From Myxococcales bacterium (GTDB lineage Bacteria > Myxococcota_A > Polyangia > Nannocystales > Nannocystaceae), in the NCBI GenBank assembly GCA_020633315.1, contig JACKDV010000019.1:108081-172080 (forward strand): 64,000 nt of DNA, in the 5' to 3' direction. The notes under the pieces are model-generated. The model ran no database searches and was not told the DNA's origin. It was given only the letters and a program-made list of their open reading frames with translations. Position 1 is the stretch's first letter, and every line of letters begins with the position of its first letter. Position numbers and translations under genes: made by a program. This document shows, in pieces, positions 10,448 to 19,079 of this stretch.

Positions 10448-10476
10448 TTGACGCGTCTAGGTCGGTTTTGTACAAC
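10448..10476 (+). promoter_or_regulatory. Candidate sigma70-type promoter
   Basis: TTGACG at 10448-10453 and TACAAC at 10471-10476 are separated by 17 bases. They match the -35 consensus at 5 of 6 and the -10 at 4 of 6 positions, and lie 65 bases before the ATG at 10541. The local AT content is higher than around it. Confidence 0.5.
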
Positions 10477-10540
10477 AATGGGTGCGTGGTCGCCGATCGC
10501 GGTGCGGCGCCACAGGGCCGGGGGACAAGGGTCAACCAAG

Positions 10541-10882
10541 ATGGTGATAAGCAAGATTGAGCGTGTTTTGCGTCACGATGGAATCGTGGCGGTACTCGAC
10601 CAGACTGCGGAGCAGGCGCAGACCGGAACGGAGCCGTCATGGGTCGGAGACGACAAGTGGAAGCCGATCGTCCTCGAGGCGGTCAAGCTGCGACAGATCG
10701 CCAACGAGCCGTCCGTGCGCGTGTTGGTCGGTGATCACGCGGTGTTGGTCTCGGGCGATGACAAGCACGTGGTCGGCGTGGTGTTCATCAAGGGACATCC
10801 CGTCGTGAAGTCGGTGGTGCGAATGGTGCGGCAGCTGCTGCGCCAGCCCAGCCCGTCGTCGCAACAGACGCCGGGCCTCTGA
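10541..10882 (+). CDS. Hypothetical protein, 113 aa
   Basis: The ATG at 10541 lies behind a good promoter candidate. The protein is a compact alpha/beta sequence with 'RVLVGDHAVLVSGDDKHVVGVVFIKGHPVVKS', a strand-turn-strand pattern that faintly recalls roadblock/longin-type proteins, but I cannot assign it. There is no signal peptide. The base composition is a little lower in G+C than that of its neighbours. Confidence 0.55.
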   Translation: MVISKIERVLRHDGIVAVLDQTAEQAQTGTEPSWVGDDKWKPIVLEAVKLRQIANEPSVRVLVGDHAVLVSGDDKHVVGVVFIKGHPVVKSVVRMVRQLLRQPSPSSQQTPGL

Positions 10883-10902
10883 GGCACCTCGCGTGGGGTG
10901 CC
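10883..10902 (+). terminator. Weak hairpin after the 10541 gene
   Basis: GGCACC at 10883-10888 can pair with GGTGCC at 10897-10902 directly after the stop codon. There is no U-tract, so it is only a terminator-like structure. Confidence 0.3.
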
Positions 10903-11071
10903 GCTGGTCCCGGATCGCGGCGCCCCGTACGTGGCCCTGGCCACGTCGTTCGCTTGCCGGTCGCGCTCGTCGCCGAAGAGGCGTGGAGAGGACCGGCTCG
11001 GTCGTTTCGAAGGTCGCGATGCGCAGGCATCCGTGGCGCTCGACGCGGCTTTGGGCGAGCATGACGGCCTC

Positions 11072-11902
11072 GTGAAGATCCGTCCGCTGCTGCTGATCAT
11101 CGCCGCGCTCTCGCTCGCTCCTTCCTGCAAGGGAGAGGACCCACCGCCAGCGGCCCCGGATCCCGAGTGTGGAAACGGCCTGCTCGAGGCGGGGGAGACC
11201 TGCGAGGGCCTGCCGCCCCCCGTGGGCTGCGACATGACGACCTGCACCGTCGACCCCGACTACAGCTGCATCCCCATGTTCCCCGTGCCCGCCGAGGGCG
11301 ACTCGGGCGGCCCGGTGGAGCCGATGGAGGTGATGAGCACCTGCGAGCTGCTCGATCACTGCGGCGACGGGATCGTCGATCCCGACGAGGACTGCGATGA
11401 CGGCGACATGACCGTGGGCGACGGCTGCTCGGGCTGCCGCATCGATCCGCTGTGGACCTGCACCGGCGAGCCCAGCGACTGCTTCCAGTGCGGCGACGGC
11501 TTCCTCGATCCCGGCGAGGAGTGCGACGACGGCGAGCAGATGGACCCGCCCATGTACGCCAACCAGGGCTGTGAGCAGTGCACCATCCAGCCCGGCTGGG
11601 AGTGCTACGACATGCTGCCGTCGCTGTGCGGCCCGATCTGCGGCGACGGGATCTGGCTCCACGAGGGCCTGAGCGTGGGCTTCGCCGAGGGCTGCGACGA
11701 CGGCAACCTCGTCGACGACGACGGCTGCAACGCCAGCTGCGTGGTGGAGACCGACTGCGAGTGCACCGGCATGGAGGGGGGGACCAGCACCTGCGTGTGC
11801 GGCGTGGGCGACTCCTCGGGCACCGACACCGGCTCGGGCACCGACACCGGCTCGGGCACCGACACCGGCGGCAGCTCCACCGGGGGCAGCTCCACCGGCT
11901 GA
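11072..11902 (+). CDS. Cys-rich lipoprotein with DUF4215-type repeats
   Basis: From GTG 11072 the 276-aa product begins with a lipoprotein signal (LLLIIAALSLAPSC). Four or so repeats follow of the form 'CGDGIVDPDEDCDDGDMTVGDGCSGCRID..WTC', the Myxococcota-type DUF4215 Cys-rich repeat, seen in surface proteins. The tail is a low-complexity stretch of SGTDTG and GSSTG repeats that ends the protein. It is probably surface exposed; the function is unknown. Confidence 0.8.
   Translation: MKIRPLLLIIAALSLAPSCKGEDPPPAAPDPECGNGLLEAGETCEGLPPPVGCDMTTCTVDPDYSCIPMFPVPAEGDSGGPVEPMEVMSTCELLDHCGDGIVDPDEDCDDGDMTVGDGCSGCRIDPLWTCTGEPSDCFQCGDGFLDPGEECDDGEQMDPPMYANQGCEQCTIQPGWECYDMLPSLCGPICGDGIWLHEGLSVGFAEGCDDGNLVDDDGCNASCVVETDCECTGMEGGTSTCVCGVGDSSGTDTGSGTDTGSGTDTGGSSTGGSSTG
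11815..11868 (+). repeat. 18-bp tandem repeat x3 inside the Cys-rich lipoprotein gene
   Basis: Three perfect copies of CTCGGGCACCGACACCGG encode GSGTDT-type hexapeptides. Two imperfect 15-bp units (GGCAGCTCCACCGGG-like) follow. Copy number may vary by slippage. Confidence 0.85.
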
Positions 11903-11921
11903 GCCGCGGCTCGTCCACGGC

Positions 11922-12689
11922 TCACTCGCCGAGGATCTGGATGTTGTAGCGCACGTCCTTGCTCTCCTTGGCGCCGATCCAGTCCTCGGCCTTGTCGAGG
12001 ATGAAGCCGGGCTCGGCGATGTCGCGGCCGAAGCCGGCGACCTCCTCGGCCCGGCGCTCCACCAGCTCTCGCCGCCGCTCCGCGTCGGGGGCCTCGTGCA
12101 GCGCGCGGGCCAGCGCCCACGCCTCGTCACGCAGCCCGTCGAGCACCTTGCCGAAGATGCGGTTCTCCGCCACCGGGGCCACGCGCTCGATGCCCGCGAA
12201 GCGGGGCGAGACCTCGGCGAGCTGCACCTGCACGATCCCGATGAGCCGCCCCAGGATCCCGTTGATCGTGTCGAAGTCGGGCTCGAGCTCGTCGAGCACC
12301 TTGCCCTCCATCACCTCGGCCGCGGCGATGCCCAGGTCGAGGTTGATGTGGGCGTTCATCGCCAGCCCCAGGTGCTGCACGATGAGCAGCTCGGGATCGT
12401 CGAGGAACGACAGCGCCACCCGCCACGGCGCGCTGGGGCTGTGCCCGTCGCGGTGCTGATCCCACGCCTCGAGGAAGCGCCCCGCGAATGCCACGTCGAG
12501 CCGCTCCATGCGGGGGCCGTCCTGGAACACGTTGCCCGCGAGCAGGGCCCGCCGCACGCTCACCGTCACCCGCTGGTAGAGCGCGGCGAAGTAGCCGATG
12601 CGGCCCGACCCGACGATGGCCTCGTCGATGATCGCCTCGAGCCGGGCGATGACGTCCTGGATGGTCCGGGGAGGATCGGAGCTGGGCAT
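11922..12689 (-). CDS. DUF5995 family protein
   Basis: The 255-aa product has the features I associate with DUF5995: 'RIGYFAALYQRVTVSVRRAL', 'MERLDVAFAGRFLEAW', and 'GLAMNAHINLDLGIAA', where the NAHINLDL segment is the hallmark. The function of the family is unknown. It is helical, with no signal peptide. The stop faces the end of the Cys-rich lipoprotein gene, with 19 bases between. Confidence 0.65.
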   Translation of the reverse strand: MPSSDPPRTIQDVIARLEAIIDEAIVGSGRIGYFAALYQRVTVSVRRALLAGNVFQDGPRMERLDVAFAGRFLEAWDQHRDGHSPSAPWRVALSFLDDPELLIVQHLGLAMNAHINLDLGIAAAEVMEGKVLDELEPDFDTINGILGRLIGIVQVQLAEVSPRFAGIERVAPVAENRIFGKVLDGLRDEAWALARALHEAPDAERRRELVERRAEEVAGFGRDIAEPGFILDKAEDWIGAKESKDVRYNIQILGE

Positions 12690-12790
12690 GGCGGCCCCTC
12701 GATCGTAGGCGGCTCCGCCCTCGCGAGCCAGCGCCCTCCGCCGCCGCCGAGCTCCGCCCCGGCGCGCTCGTCTTGCGGTACCGTGCTCGC

Positions 12791-13396
12791 ATGGCGTGGA
12801 TCCGCATGCTCGACGAAGAGGAGGTGGCCGCCCGGGGCGGTCGCCTGGCTCGCCTCTACCGCGGCAACACCGACCCCGAGCACGGCACCGTGGACAACGT
12901 GCTCAAGATCCACAGCCTGCGCCCCGAGACCCTCGACGGCCACGCGCGGCTGTACCACTCGGTGATGCACGATCCCGGCCGGCTCGACGCCGCCGACCGC
13001 GAGACCCTCGCGGTGCTGGTGTCGGCCGCCAACCACTGCGTGTATTGAGTCCGCCATCATCGGGTCGGTCTGACCCGAGCGCTCACCGAGCGGGGCTGGG
13101 ACCCCGCGACCATCGACCCCTGGATCGACGCGATCTCGGCCCACGCCACCGCCGGCGAGCCGCTGCCGCCGAGCTGCGACGCCCGCCTGCGCGCGATGGT
13201 GGCCTACGCCCTGCGGCTCACCCGCGATCCCTCCTCGCTGCGGCGCGAGGACCTCGAGCCCCTGCGCGCGGCCGGCCTCGACGACACCGCCCTGCTCGAG
13301 CTCAACCAGGTGGTCGCCTACTTCGCCTACGTCAACCGCGTGGTCGACGGGCTGGGCGTGGAGCTCGAGCCCTTCCACCAGCGCTCCGACGGCTGA
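12791..13396 (+). CDS. AhpD-like peroxidase-related selenoprotein with in-frame UGA (Sec86)
   Basis: One frame from ATG 12791 to TGA 13394-13396 is interrupted only by TGA at 13046-13048. Both sides align with one alkylhydroperoxidase D-like (carboxymuconolactone decarboxylase fold) 'peroxidase-related' protein of 201 residues. The active site reads N-H-C83-V-Y-UGA86-V-R-H89-H90, so the stop sits exactly where the second Cys of the CxxC..HH centre belongs. An fdhF-like SECIS follows at the correct distance. AhpD-like CxxU selenoproteins are a known group. A plain annotation would give two broken genes (ending at 13048 and restarting at about 13196). The alternative is a Cys codon mutated to stop. 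Confidence 0.85.
13060..13078 (+). promoter_or_regulatory. Bacterial SECIS hairpin
   Basis: TCGGGTC (13060-13066) pairs perfectly with GACCCGA (13072-13078) around the loop GGTCT. The loop begins 18 bases after the UGA. This is the same loop sequence and the same distance that I recall for the E. coli fdhF SECIS, the SelB-binding element. Confidence 0.82.
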
Positions 13397-13452
13397 GCGG
13401 CGGCCGCCTCGAATTCCGGATCTCGGGGCGGGCTCCGGTATGCTCTGCCCCC

Positions 13453-14598
13453 GTGCGCGCGCTCCTTCCCCGGCGAGGCTCCCTCGCGCTCCTCGCCCTC
13501 GCGTGGGCGGCCTGTGCCGCCCCTACGACGGCCCCCGAGACCCCGGCGGTCGAGCCTGCCCCGGCCGCGTCGAGCCCCGCGAGCGAGCCGGTGACGGCCA
13601 CCGACCCCGTCGCGCCGAAGCCCGAGCCCGCCCCCGCCGCGGACGAGCCCACCACCACCGCTCCGCTCGCCCCGCTGTCCCCCGAGATCCGGCAGCGCCT
13701 CGACCAGATCCGCGCCGACCCGCCGCCGCCCCAGCTCGTGCGAGACACCCACTACTGGATCTCCAACGAGCACTCGCACTTCCTGTGGCACGACTACGTC
13801 CGCGAGCTCGGCGGGACGCTGGTGGGCGTGGCCACCGACCAGAACTACCTGCTCGCCGGGTGGTCGCGCGCCGAGCTGCTGGTGCTGATGGACTTCGACC
13901 AGGGCGTGGTCGACCTGCACCGCGCCTACGGGGTGATCTTCGCCGACTCGCCCACGCCCCAGCAGTTCCTCGCCCGCTGGTCGGCCGAGCGCGAGGCCGA
14001 GGTGCTCGAGCGCCTCGGCGAGCAGCTGGGCGACCAGGCCGCGGGTCCCCAGCAGGCCTACCGCGGCGCCCGGGCCCTGGTGGCCGAGCGCCTCGCCGCC
14101 GTCGACACCCAGTACCGCGAGCGCGGCCTGCCCACCTTCCTGTCCGACGAGACCCAGTACCAGCACCTGCGCAACCTGTGGCGCAACGGCCGGGTGATCG
14201 CGGTGCGGGGTGACCTGACCGCGGACCAGACCATGGCCGACCTCGGCCAGGCGCTGCACGAGGCCGACCTGCCGGTGACGGTGCTGTACCTGAGCAACGC
14301 CGAGCAGTACTTCCGCTACGGCCCGCAATTTCGTCGCAACGTCACCGGCCTGCCCATGGCCGAGCACGGCGTGGTGCTGCGGACCAACGGCTGGCGCCAG
14401 TTCGGCTACGTCGCCGACGAGGAGTACCACTACAACGTGCAGCCGGCCCCGCTGTTCGCCGCCTGGATGTCCCGGGCCTACGCCTGGGGCGTGCCCAAGA
14501 TGCTCGAGCGACGGACCAAGACCAAGGTGCGCGGCCTGTCGGTGCTCGACCAGCCCCCCACGCGCAGCCGGGCCGCCGCGTCCGCATCACGCAAGTGA
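13453..14598 (+). CDS. LIC_10091-like lipoprotein
   Basis: GTG 13453 gives a 381-aa product with a lipoprotein-type signal (GSLALLALAWAACAAP) and a Pro/Thr/Ala linker to about residue 75. The domain that follows has 'SNEHSHFLWHDYVRELGGTLVG', 'DQNYLLAGWSRAELLVLMDFD', 'FLSDETQYQHLRNL', 'VRGDLTA' and 'VLYLSNAEQYF', a pattern recalled from LIC_10091-type proteins of unknown function. It may be Rossmann-like with SAM-related features (GVATDQNY). The product is probably anchored on the periplasmic side. Confidence 0.6.
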   Translation: MRALLPRRGSLALLALAWAACAAPTTAPETPAVEPAPAASSPASEPVTATDPVAPKPEPAPAADEPTTTAPLAPLSPEIRQRLDQIRADPPPPQLVRDTHYWISNEHSHFLWHDYVRELGGTLVGVATDQNYLLAGWSRAELLVLMDFDQGVVDLHRAYGVIFADSPTPQQFLARWSAEREAEVLERLGEQLGDQAAGPQQAYRGARALVAERLAAVDTQYRERGLPTFLSDETQYQHLRNLWRNGRVIAVRGDLTADQTMADLGQALHEADLPVTVLYLSNAEQYFRYGPQFRRNVTGLPMAEHGVVLRTNGWRQFGYVADEEYHYNVQPAPLFAAWMSRAYAWGVPKMLERRTKTKVRGLSVLDQPPTRSRAAASASRK

Positions 14599-14653
14599 GC
14601 CCCGGGGGAGATCTGTCGACATCCCCTCGCCCCTGCTAGGCTCCCGCGCCTCG

Positions 14654-16078
14654 ATGAGCTCCTTGCGCGACGATCTGAGCCGAGCCCTGGGCCCCGACCA
14701 CGTGATCGCCGAGGGCGACGATCTCGCGTTCTACGGCGCCGATCGCTGCCGCGGCGACTGGCCGGTGGCCCCCGGGCTCATCGTGCTGCCCGCGACCATC
14801 GAGGAGGTCCAGGCCGTGGTGCGGATCTGTGCCGCGCACGGCGTGCCCATCGTGCCCTCGGGTGGTCGCACCGGCCTCACCGGGGCCGCCACCGCCACCC
14901 ACGGCGAGGTGGTGCTCTCGCTGACCCGCATGAGCCGGATCCTCGAGGTCGATCCCGCGGCCCGGCTGCTGCGCTGCGAGGCGGGCGCGACGGTCGAGGC
15001 GGCGCACCTGGCCGCGGCCGAGCACGGCCTGCTCTACCCGGTGGACTTCGCGGCCAAGGGCTCGGCCCACGTCGGCGGCTCGATCGCCACCAACGCGGGC
15101 GGCGTGAAGGTGCTGCGCTACGGCCTCACCCGTCAGTGGGTGCAGGGCCTGAAGGTGGTCGTGGCCTCCGGCGAGTGCCTGAGCCTGGGCGGCGCGCTGG
15201 TCAAGGACAACACCGGCTACGACCTGCGCCAGCTCTTCATCGGGGCCGAGGGCACGCTGGGCATCGTGGTCGAGGCCACCCTGCGGCTGTGCGCCCCGCC
15301 GGCCGGCCGCGTGGTGGCCCTGTGCGCCGTGCCCGACGAGGAGCGCGTGCTCGAGCTGTTCGCCCGGGTGCAGGCCAGCGGCCTGGTGCTGCAGGCCTTC
15401 GAGTGCTTCGACGCCGGCTGCCTGCGTCGCGTGCTCGAGCACCGCGGCCGCGACGGCGCCGGGCCCTTCGATCCGCCCAGCCCCCAGCATGCGCTGCTCG
15501 AGGTAGAGGTGCCGCAGCCCGGGCCGCAGGCGCACGAGGCCACCACCGACGCGCTCGCCGAGCAGCTCGCCGACGCCCAAGACGTGGGCACCATCACCGA
15601 CGCCGTGCTCGCCTCCACCGAGGCCCAGGCCCGCGAGCTGTGGGCGCTGCGCGAGGACACCAGCGAGTCGCTGCACCGCCACCGCCCGCACAAGTCCGAC
15701 GTCTCGGTGCCCGTGGCCGCCCTGCCCCGCTTCCTCGCCGCCTGGCGCCAGCGCGTCGCGGCCGAGCTGCCCGGGGTGGAGGCCGTGGTCTTCGGCCACA
15801 TCGGCGACGGCAACCTCCACCTCAACCTCCTGCAGCCCGCCGACGAGGACCCCACGAGCTTCCAGGCCCGCTGCAAGGCCTTCGACGCCCGCAGCTACGC
15901 CCTCGTGCACGACTTCCACGGCAGCGTCTCCGCCGAGCACGGCATCGGCCTGCTCAAGCGCGACCACCTGCACTTCTCCCGCAGCCCCACCGAGCTGCAG
16001 ATGATGCGAGCGATCAAGCACGCCCTCGATCCCCAGGGCCTGTTCAACCCGGGCAAGATGCTGCCCGACCCGCAGTGA
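14654..16078 (+). CDS. GlcD-like FAD-linked 2-hydroxyacid dehydrogenase
   Basis: This 474-aa flavoprotein of the vanillyl-alcohol-oxidase/PCMH fold oxidises 2-hydroxyacids such as D-lactate, glycolate or D-2-hydroxyglutarate. The FAD domain shows 'PSGGRTGLTGAA' and 'GGSIATNAGG'. The C-terminal cap shows 'FGHIGDGNLHLN' (metal/substrate His) and 'SAEHGIGLLKRDHL'. It ends with 'HALDPQGLFNPGKML', typical of the family. No GlcE or GlcF partner is adjacent, so the D-lactate or D-2-hydroxyglutarate type is more likely than the three-subunit glycolate oxidase. The stop overlaps lower-GC DNA of the next cassette. Confidence 0.88.
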   Translation: MSSLRDDLSRALGPDHVIAEGDDLAFYGADRCRGDWPVAPGLIVLPATIEEVQAVVRICAAHGVPIVPSGGRTGLTGAATATHGEVVLSLTRMSRILEVDPAARLLRCEAGATVEAAHLAAAEHGLLYPVDFAAKGSAHVGGSIATNAGGVKVLRYGLTRQWVQGLKVVVASGECLSLGGALVKDNTGYDLRQLFIGAEGTLGIVVEATLRLCAPPAGRVVALCAVPDEERVLELFARVQASGLVLQAFECFDAGCLRRVLEHRGRDGAGPFDPPSPQHALLEVEVPQPGPQAHEATTDALAEQLADAQDVGTITDAVLASTEAQARELWALREDTSESLHRHRPHKSDVSVPVAALPRFLAAWRQRVAAELPGVEAVVFGHIGDGNLHLNLLQPADEDPTSFQARCKAFDARSYALVHDFHGSVSAEHGIGLLKRDHLHFSRSPTELQMMRAIKHALDPQGLFNPGKMLPDPQ

Positions 16079-16116
16079 TCCGCGGGCGCTGGCCGCGGCT
16101 TGCGCTCGCAATCATG

Positions 16117-16136
16117 ATACCTCCCATCCGAGGTAT
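16117..16136. promoter_or_regulatory. Inverted repeat ATACCTC-N6-GAGGTAT upstream of nuclease cassette
   Basis: ATACCTC (16117-16123) and GAGGTAT (16130-16136) form a perfect 7-bp dyad, with three more matched pairs beyond one mismatch. It overlaps a TATGAT -10-like element at 16134-16139 and the first possible start codons. It is a good candidate for an operator that keeps the nuclease gene repressed. Confidence 0.5.
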
Positions 16137-16137
16137 G

Positions 16138-16719
16138 ATGTCGTCCGTCGCAGCGAAGGACTACGAGCGCAAGGCCCGCTCGATGGGGGATCATGAGCTT
16201 CGTGACCTGTGGCTCAAGATCCAAGGTGGGAAGACCGGAGCCGCAGGATGGGCTGCGGGGAAGGCCCTCGAGTACTTCGTGCTACGGGCGTTCCAGCTCG
16301 ATGGAGCCAAGATCCGTTGGCCGTACGAAGTCAGGCTCGACGGCGAGACCGTCGAGCAGATCGATGGCGTCATCCACCAAGGCCCGATATCTGTAGTGGT
16401 CGAGACCAAGGACCAGCAAGATCCGGCCAACGTCGAGCCGCTTGCCAAGCTCAGGAGCCAGCTCTTGCGAAGGCCCGCGGGTACCATTGGGATGGTGGTC
16501 AGCAAGAGTGGATTCACCAGTCCAGCGCGAACTCTCGCTGGCTTCATGGCACCTACGACCATCCTGCTCTGGGAGGGCGCGGAGATCGACTTGGCGCTCG
16601 AGAGCAAACAACCACAGCCCTTCCGTCGTGGACTCGATTGGAAGTACCGGCTGGCGGTGGAAGAAGGTGCTGCATTTTCCGATCTCAGCTCGTTCCTGAA
16701 CGAAGCGAGGGCTTCATGA
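16138..16719 (+). CDS. PD-(D/E)XK restriction-like nuclease
   Basis: The 193-aa product has the nuclease core: Glu in 'KALEYFVLRAFQ', Asp in 'VEQIDGVIHQG', the E-x-K of 'VVVETKDQQDP', and a following 'LRSQLLRRPAGTIGMVVSKSGF', as in Mrr-like restriction enzymes. The start could also be ATG 16135 or 16114, or ATG 16183 if transcription begins at the TATGAT element. Its codons are visibly less G/C-biased than those of its neighbours, and the stop overlaps the next start (ATGA). Together these suggest a transferred two-gene cassette. No methyltransferase is adjacent. Confidence 0.75.
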   Translation: MSSVAAKDYERKARSMGDHELRDLWLKIQGGKTGAAGWAAGKALEYFVLRAFQLDGAKIRWPYEVRLDGETVEQIDGVIHQGPISVVVETKDQQDPANVEPLAKLRSQLLRRPAGTIGMVVSKSGFTSPARTLAGFMAPTTILLWEGAEIDLALESKQPQPFRRGLDWKYRLAVEEGAAFSDLSSFLNEARAS

Positions 16720-17267
16720 GGTTGTCGATCGTAGTCGAGGGTCGCGAGGACGAAGAGCTAATCAACGCCGTGGTGTCCAGCGTCCTGGTCCCCGGGAGCT
16801 TTCGAATCGTGTGTGCTCGCGGCAAGTCGCACGCGATCTCGATGGCAGGAACGATGCTGACGGTGGAGGAAGAGCCCGTCGTCCTCGCCATCGATGCCGA
16901 CACCTCGAACCCGGGACTGCTCGCAGAGCAACGCAGCGACTTGAGCGCGCTCCTCAATCGAGCGGCACATCCAGGTCACTGGAGGGTCGTCTTCTTCGTC
17001 CCCGAGATCGAGAGCGTCCTAGTCTACGACGATGCCGTCGTACGGCGTCTGTTCGGACGATCCCTGGACGAGGTCGAGCGTGCCTTGCGAGACGTAGCTC
17101 CCAAGAAGTCGCTTGCGCGACTCACTGAATCGACCGGCACATCCTGGCACCAGATAGTCCAGCAGATCGCCAAGGATACGGAGATCGCGAGCCTTCTGGC
17201 CAAGGCACCGGGCATGAGCGAGATCGTGCAGTTCGCGGAGCAGGTCGTTCCCAACGCAGCGGAGTGA
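16716..17267 (+). CDS. TOPRIM-like protein paired with the nuclease
   Basis: The 183-aa product begins 'LSIVVEGREDEELINAV', with the conserved Glu of a TOPRIM domain, and continues to 'PVVLAIDADTSNP', the D-x-D motif. 'FFVPEIESVLVYDD' then follows, common in small OLD/DUF4276-type TOPRIM proteins. The C-terminal half is helical. The gene overlaps the nuclease by four bases. TOPRIM proteins occur with ATPases in Gabija and PARIS defence; here the partner is a PD-(D/E)XK nuclease and no ATPase is next to it. A defence role is inferred. Confidence 0.68.
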   Translation: MRLSIVVEGREDEELINAVVSSVLVPGSFRIVCARGKSHAISMAGTMLTVEEEPVVLAIDADTSNPGLLAEQRSDLSALLNRAAHPGHWRVVFFVPEIESVLVYDDAVVRRLFGRSLDEVERALRDVAPKKSLARLTESTGTSWHQIVQQIAKDTEIASLLAKAPGMSEIVQFAEQVVPNAAE

Positions 17268-17268
17268 G

Positions 17269-18948
17269 CTACCCCGCCTTGGCCGAGCGGGTCGGCTCGA
17301 GCACCACGCGGATGCCGTCGCGGAGCTCGGTGTGCTCGTCGACATGGGCGTCGAGCTCCTCGAGCATGTCCAGGCGACGGGGCGGCTGCACCACGTCGGC
17401 GGCGCTCAGCGACAGGCGGTAGGGATCCACCGCGCGCTCGCTGCCGGTGGCCCGCCGGTAGAGCCACGCGGCGACCAGCTCGAGCACCTTGCGGTTCTCC
17501 CGGAGCGCGCGACGCAGCGTGGCCTCGTCGTAGTCGCGCACCAGCCAGGCCTGCCACTCGCTGAGGTAGCCCAGGCGCTGGTAGTTGAGCATCGCGGGCT
17601 CGGCCCAGGTACCGGGGTCGAGGCGATGCCACTGCCGCAGGAAGCCCTGCACCGACTCGCTGAGGCGGAACACCTGGATCGCGTCGATGGAGACCTTCTT
17701 CATGAACTCGGGGTCGTGCAGCTTGCCCTGGAAGTAGAGCAGCGCGGTCGAGCCCCAGTAGCCCGAGTAGTCCCAGATCACCTTGAGCGACATGACCTGC
17801 GCGTTGCCGAACAGCTCGTACTGCCCCTGGTAGAGCAGCAGGAAGCTGCGGTAGAGCGCGAGGTACTGGCGGTCGTAGGCGCGGGCCAGGGCCTCCACGT
17901 CGCCGCCGCGCTGGTCGGCCTCCACCAGCGCGGTGACGAAGCCGTTGCTCATGGCGATGAAGTCGGAGCCCGGCGAGTAGAAGGGATCGACGAACACCCC
18001 CGCCTCGCCCGTGAGCGCCCAGCGCTGGCCCGAGTAGACCTGGGTGGCGCCGTAGGAGAAGTGCTTGAGGGTGCGGAAGTCCTTGAGCTGGTCCAGGTGC
18101 GGGCCCATCAGCGCGTCGATCTGCGGCTCGTGCCGCACCAGCCACCGCCGCGCCCGCTCCAGGGTGTTGATCTCGTCGACCGGGTGCAGGTCGCCGTCGG
18201 CCACGATGCCGATGCTGATCGCCCCGCTCGCCAGCGGGATGAGCCACACCCAGTAGCCCTCGCCCATGAAGTGGTTGGTGCTCAGCCGCCGCATGCCGAA
18301 GGGCACGCGGCGCTGCCACGCCGGCTCGTGCCCCAGCGCGTCCACGGCCAGCGGCTCGTCGATGCGCCACCAGCTCGCGTTGACCCGGTGCTCGTTGGCC
18401 TCGGCCAGGCCGAGCTCCCGCTTGAGCAGGCTCCGACGACCGCTGGCGTCCACCAGCCAGCGCGCGCGCCCCCGCTGCACCCGACCCTCGTGCTCGAAGG
18501 CCACCGCGTGCTCGCCCCCCGCCGCCACCTCCACCGCGCTCACCCGCGCGCCGTCGAGGACCCGCACCCCGTGCCCGCGGCACTGCTCCACCAGGATGTT
18601 CTCCTGCCGCCCCCGATCGAACTGAGTGCTGAGCACGGAGTGGTAGTGGGTCTGTCCCAACTCGGGCCGCACCTCGATGCGTGCATTGTCGCCCGCGGGA
18701 AAGAAGTAGCGCAGGCCGAGCTTGGGGATCTTGGCCGGGATGAGGGCGTGGCTCAGCCCCAGCACATGGTTGAAGTAGTGGGCCCCCACCTCCACGCTCG
18801 ACTCGCCGACCTTGTGGGCGGCCTCGGGCACCGGAAAGCGCTGCCGCTCGAGCACCGTGACCGACAGCGAGGGCATCCGCTGCTTGAGCTGGATGGCCAG
18901 GGTCGAGCCCGCCAGACCACCACCAATGATGAGGACGTCTTCGGTCAT
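17269..18948 (-). CDS. Flavin-dependent halogenase-like enzyme
   Basis: The 559-aa product starts with the FAD-binding 'VLIIGGGLAGS'. It has 'HKVGESSVEVG' near residue 45. 'PKLGLRYFF' has Lys76, which lines up with the catalytic Lys of PrnA (YKLGIRF). 'YWVWLIPL' fits the halogenase W-x-W-x-I-P signature, and 'GEAGVFVDPFYSPGSDF' is typical of the family. These favour a FADH2-dependent halogenase over a geranylgeranyl-reductase-type enzyme. The gene diverges from the fatty acid desaturase gene, with about 130 bases between them. I prefer ATG 18948 because it directly precedes the Rossmann strand. The substrate is unknown; the lipid genes nearby suggest an ACP-bound or lipid substrate. Confidence 0.75.
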   Translation of the reverse strand: MTEDVLIIGGGLAGSTLAIQLKQRMPSLSVTVLERQRFPVPEAAHKVGESSVEVGAHYFNHVLGLSHALIPAKIPKLGLRYFFPAGDNARIEVRPELGQTHYHSVLSTQFDRGRQENILVEQCRGHGVRVLDGARVSAVEVAAGGEHAVAFEHEGRVQRGRARWLVDASGRRSLLKRELGLAEANEHRVNASWWRIDEPLAVDALGHEPAWQRRVPFGMRRLSTNHFMGEGYWVWLIPLASGAISIGIVADGDLHPVDEINTLERARRWLVRHEPQIDALMGPHLDQLKDFRTLKHFSYGATQVYSGQRWALTGEAGVFVDPFYSPGSDFIAMSNGFVTALVEADQRGGDVEALARAYDRQYLALYRSFLLLYQGQYELFGNAQVMSLKVIWDYSGYWGSTALLYFQGKLHDPEFMKKVSIDAIQVFRLSESVQGFLRQWHRLDPGTWAEPAMLNYQRLGYLSEWQAWLVRDYDEATLRRALRENRKVLELVAAWLYRRATGSERAVDPYRLSLSAADVVQPPRRLDMLEELDAHVDEHTELRDGIRVVLEPTRSAKAG

Positions 18949-19079
18949 CTTCGCTCGTCGCAAAATGTTCGGTTCGGTCGAATCACGGCACGAAACGATG
19001 GTCGACGGCGGGGGTGGATTCGCCGTCGCGATCACCTTGACGCCGTGCAAATCCCTGCGCCAGCATTTTCTCTGCCCCC

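Noticed and set aside
12773..13048. Reading the AhpD-like locus as a pseudogene or two genes
   Set aside because: The frame is intact on both sides of a single UGA placed exactly at the active-site Cys, and a SECIS with the right loop and spacing follows. A chance nonsense mutation would not give these together.
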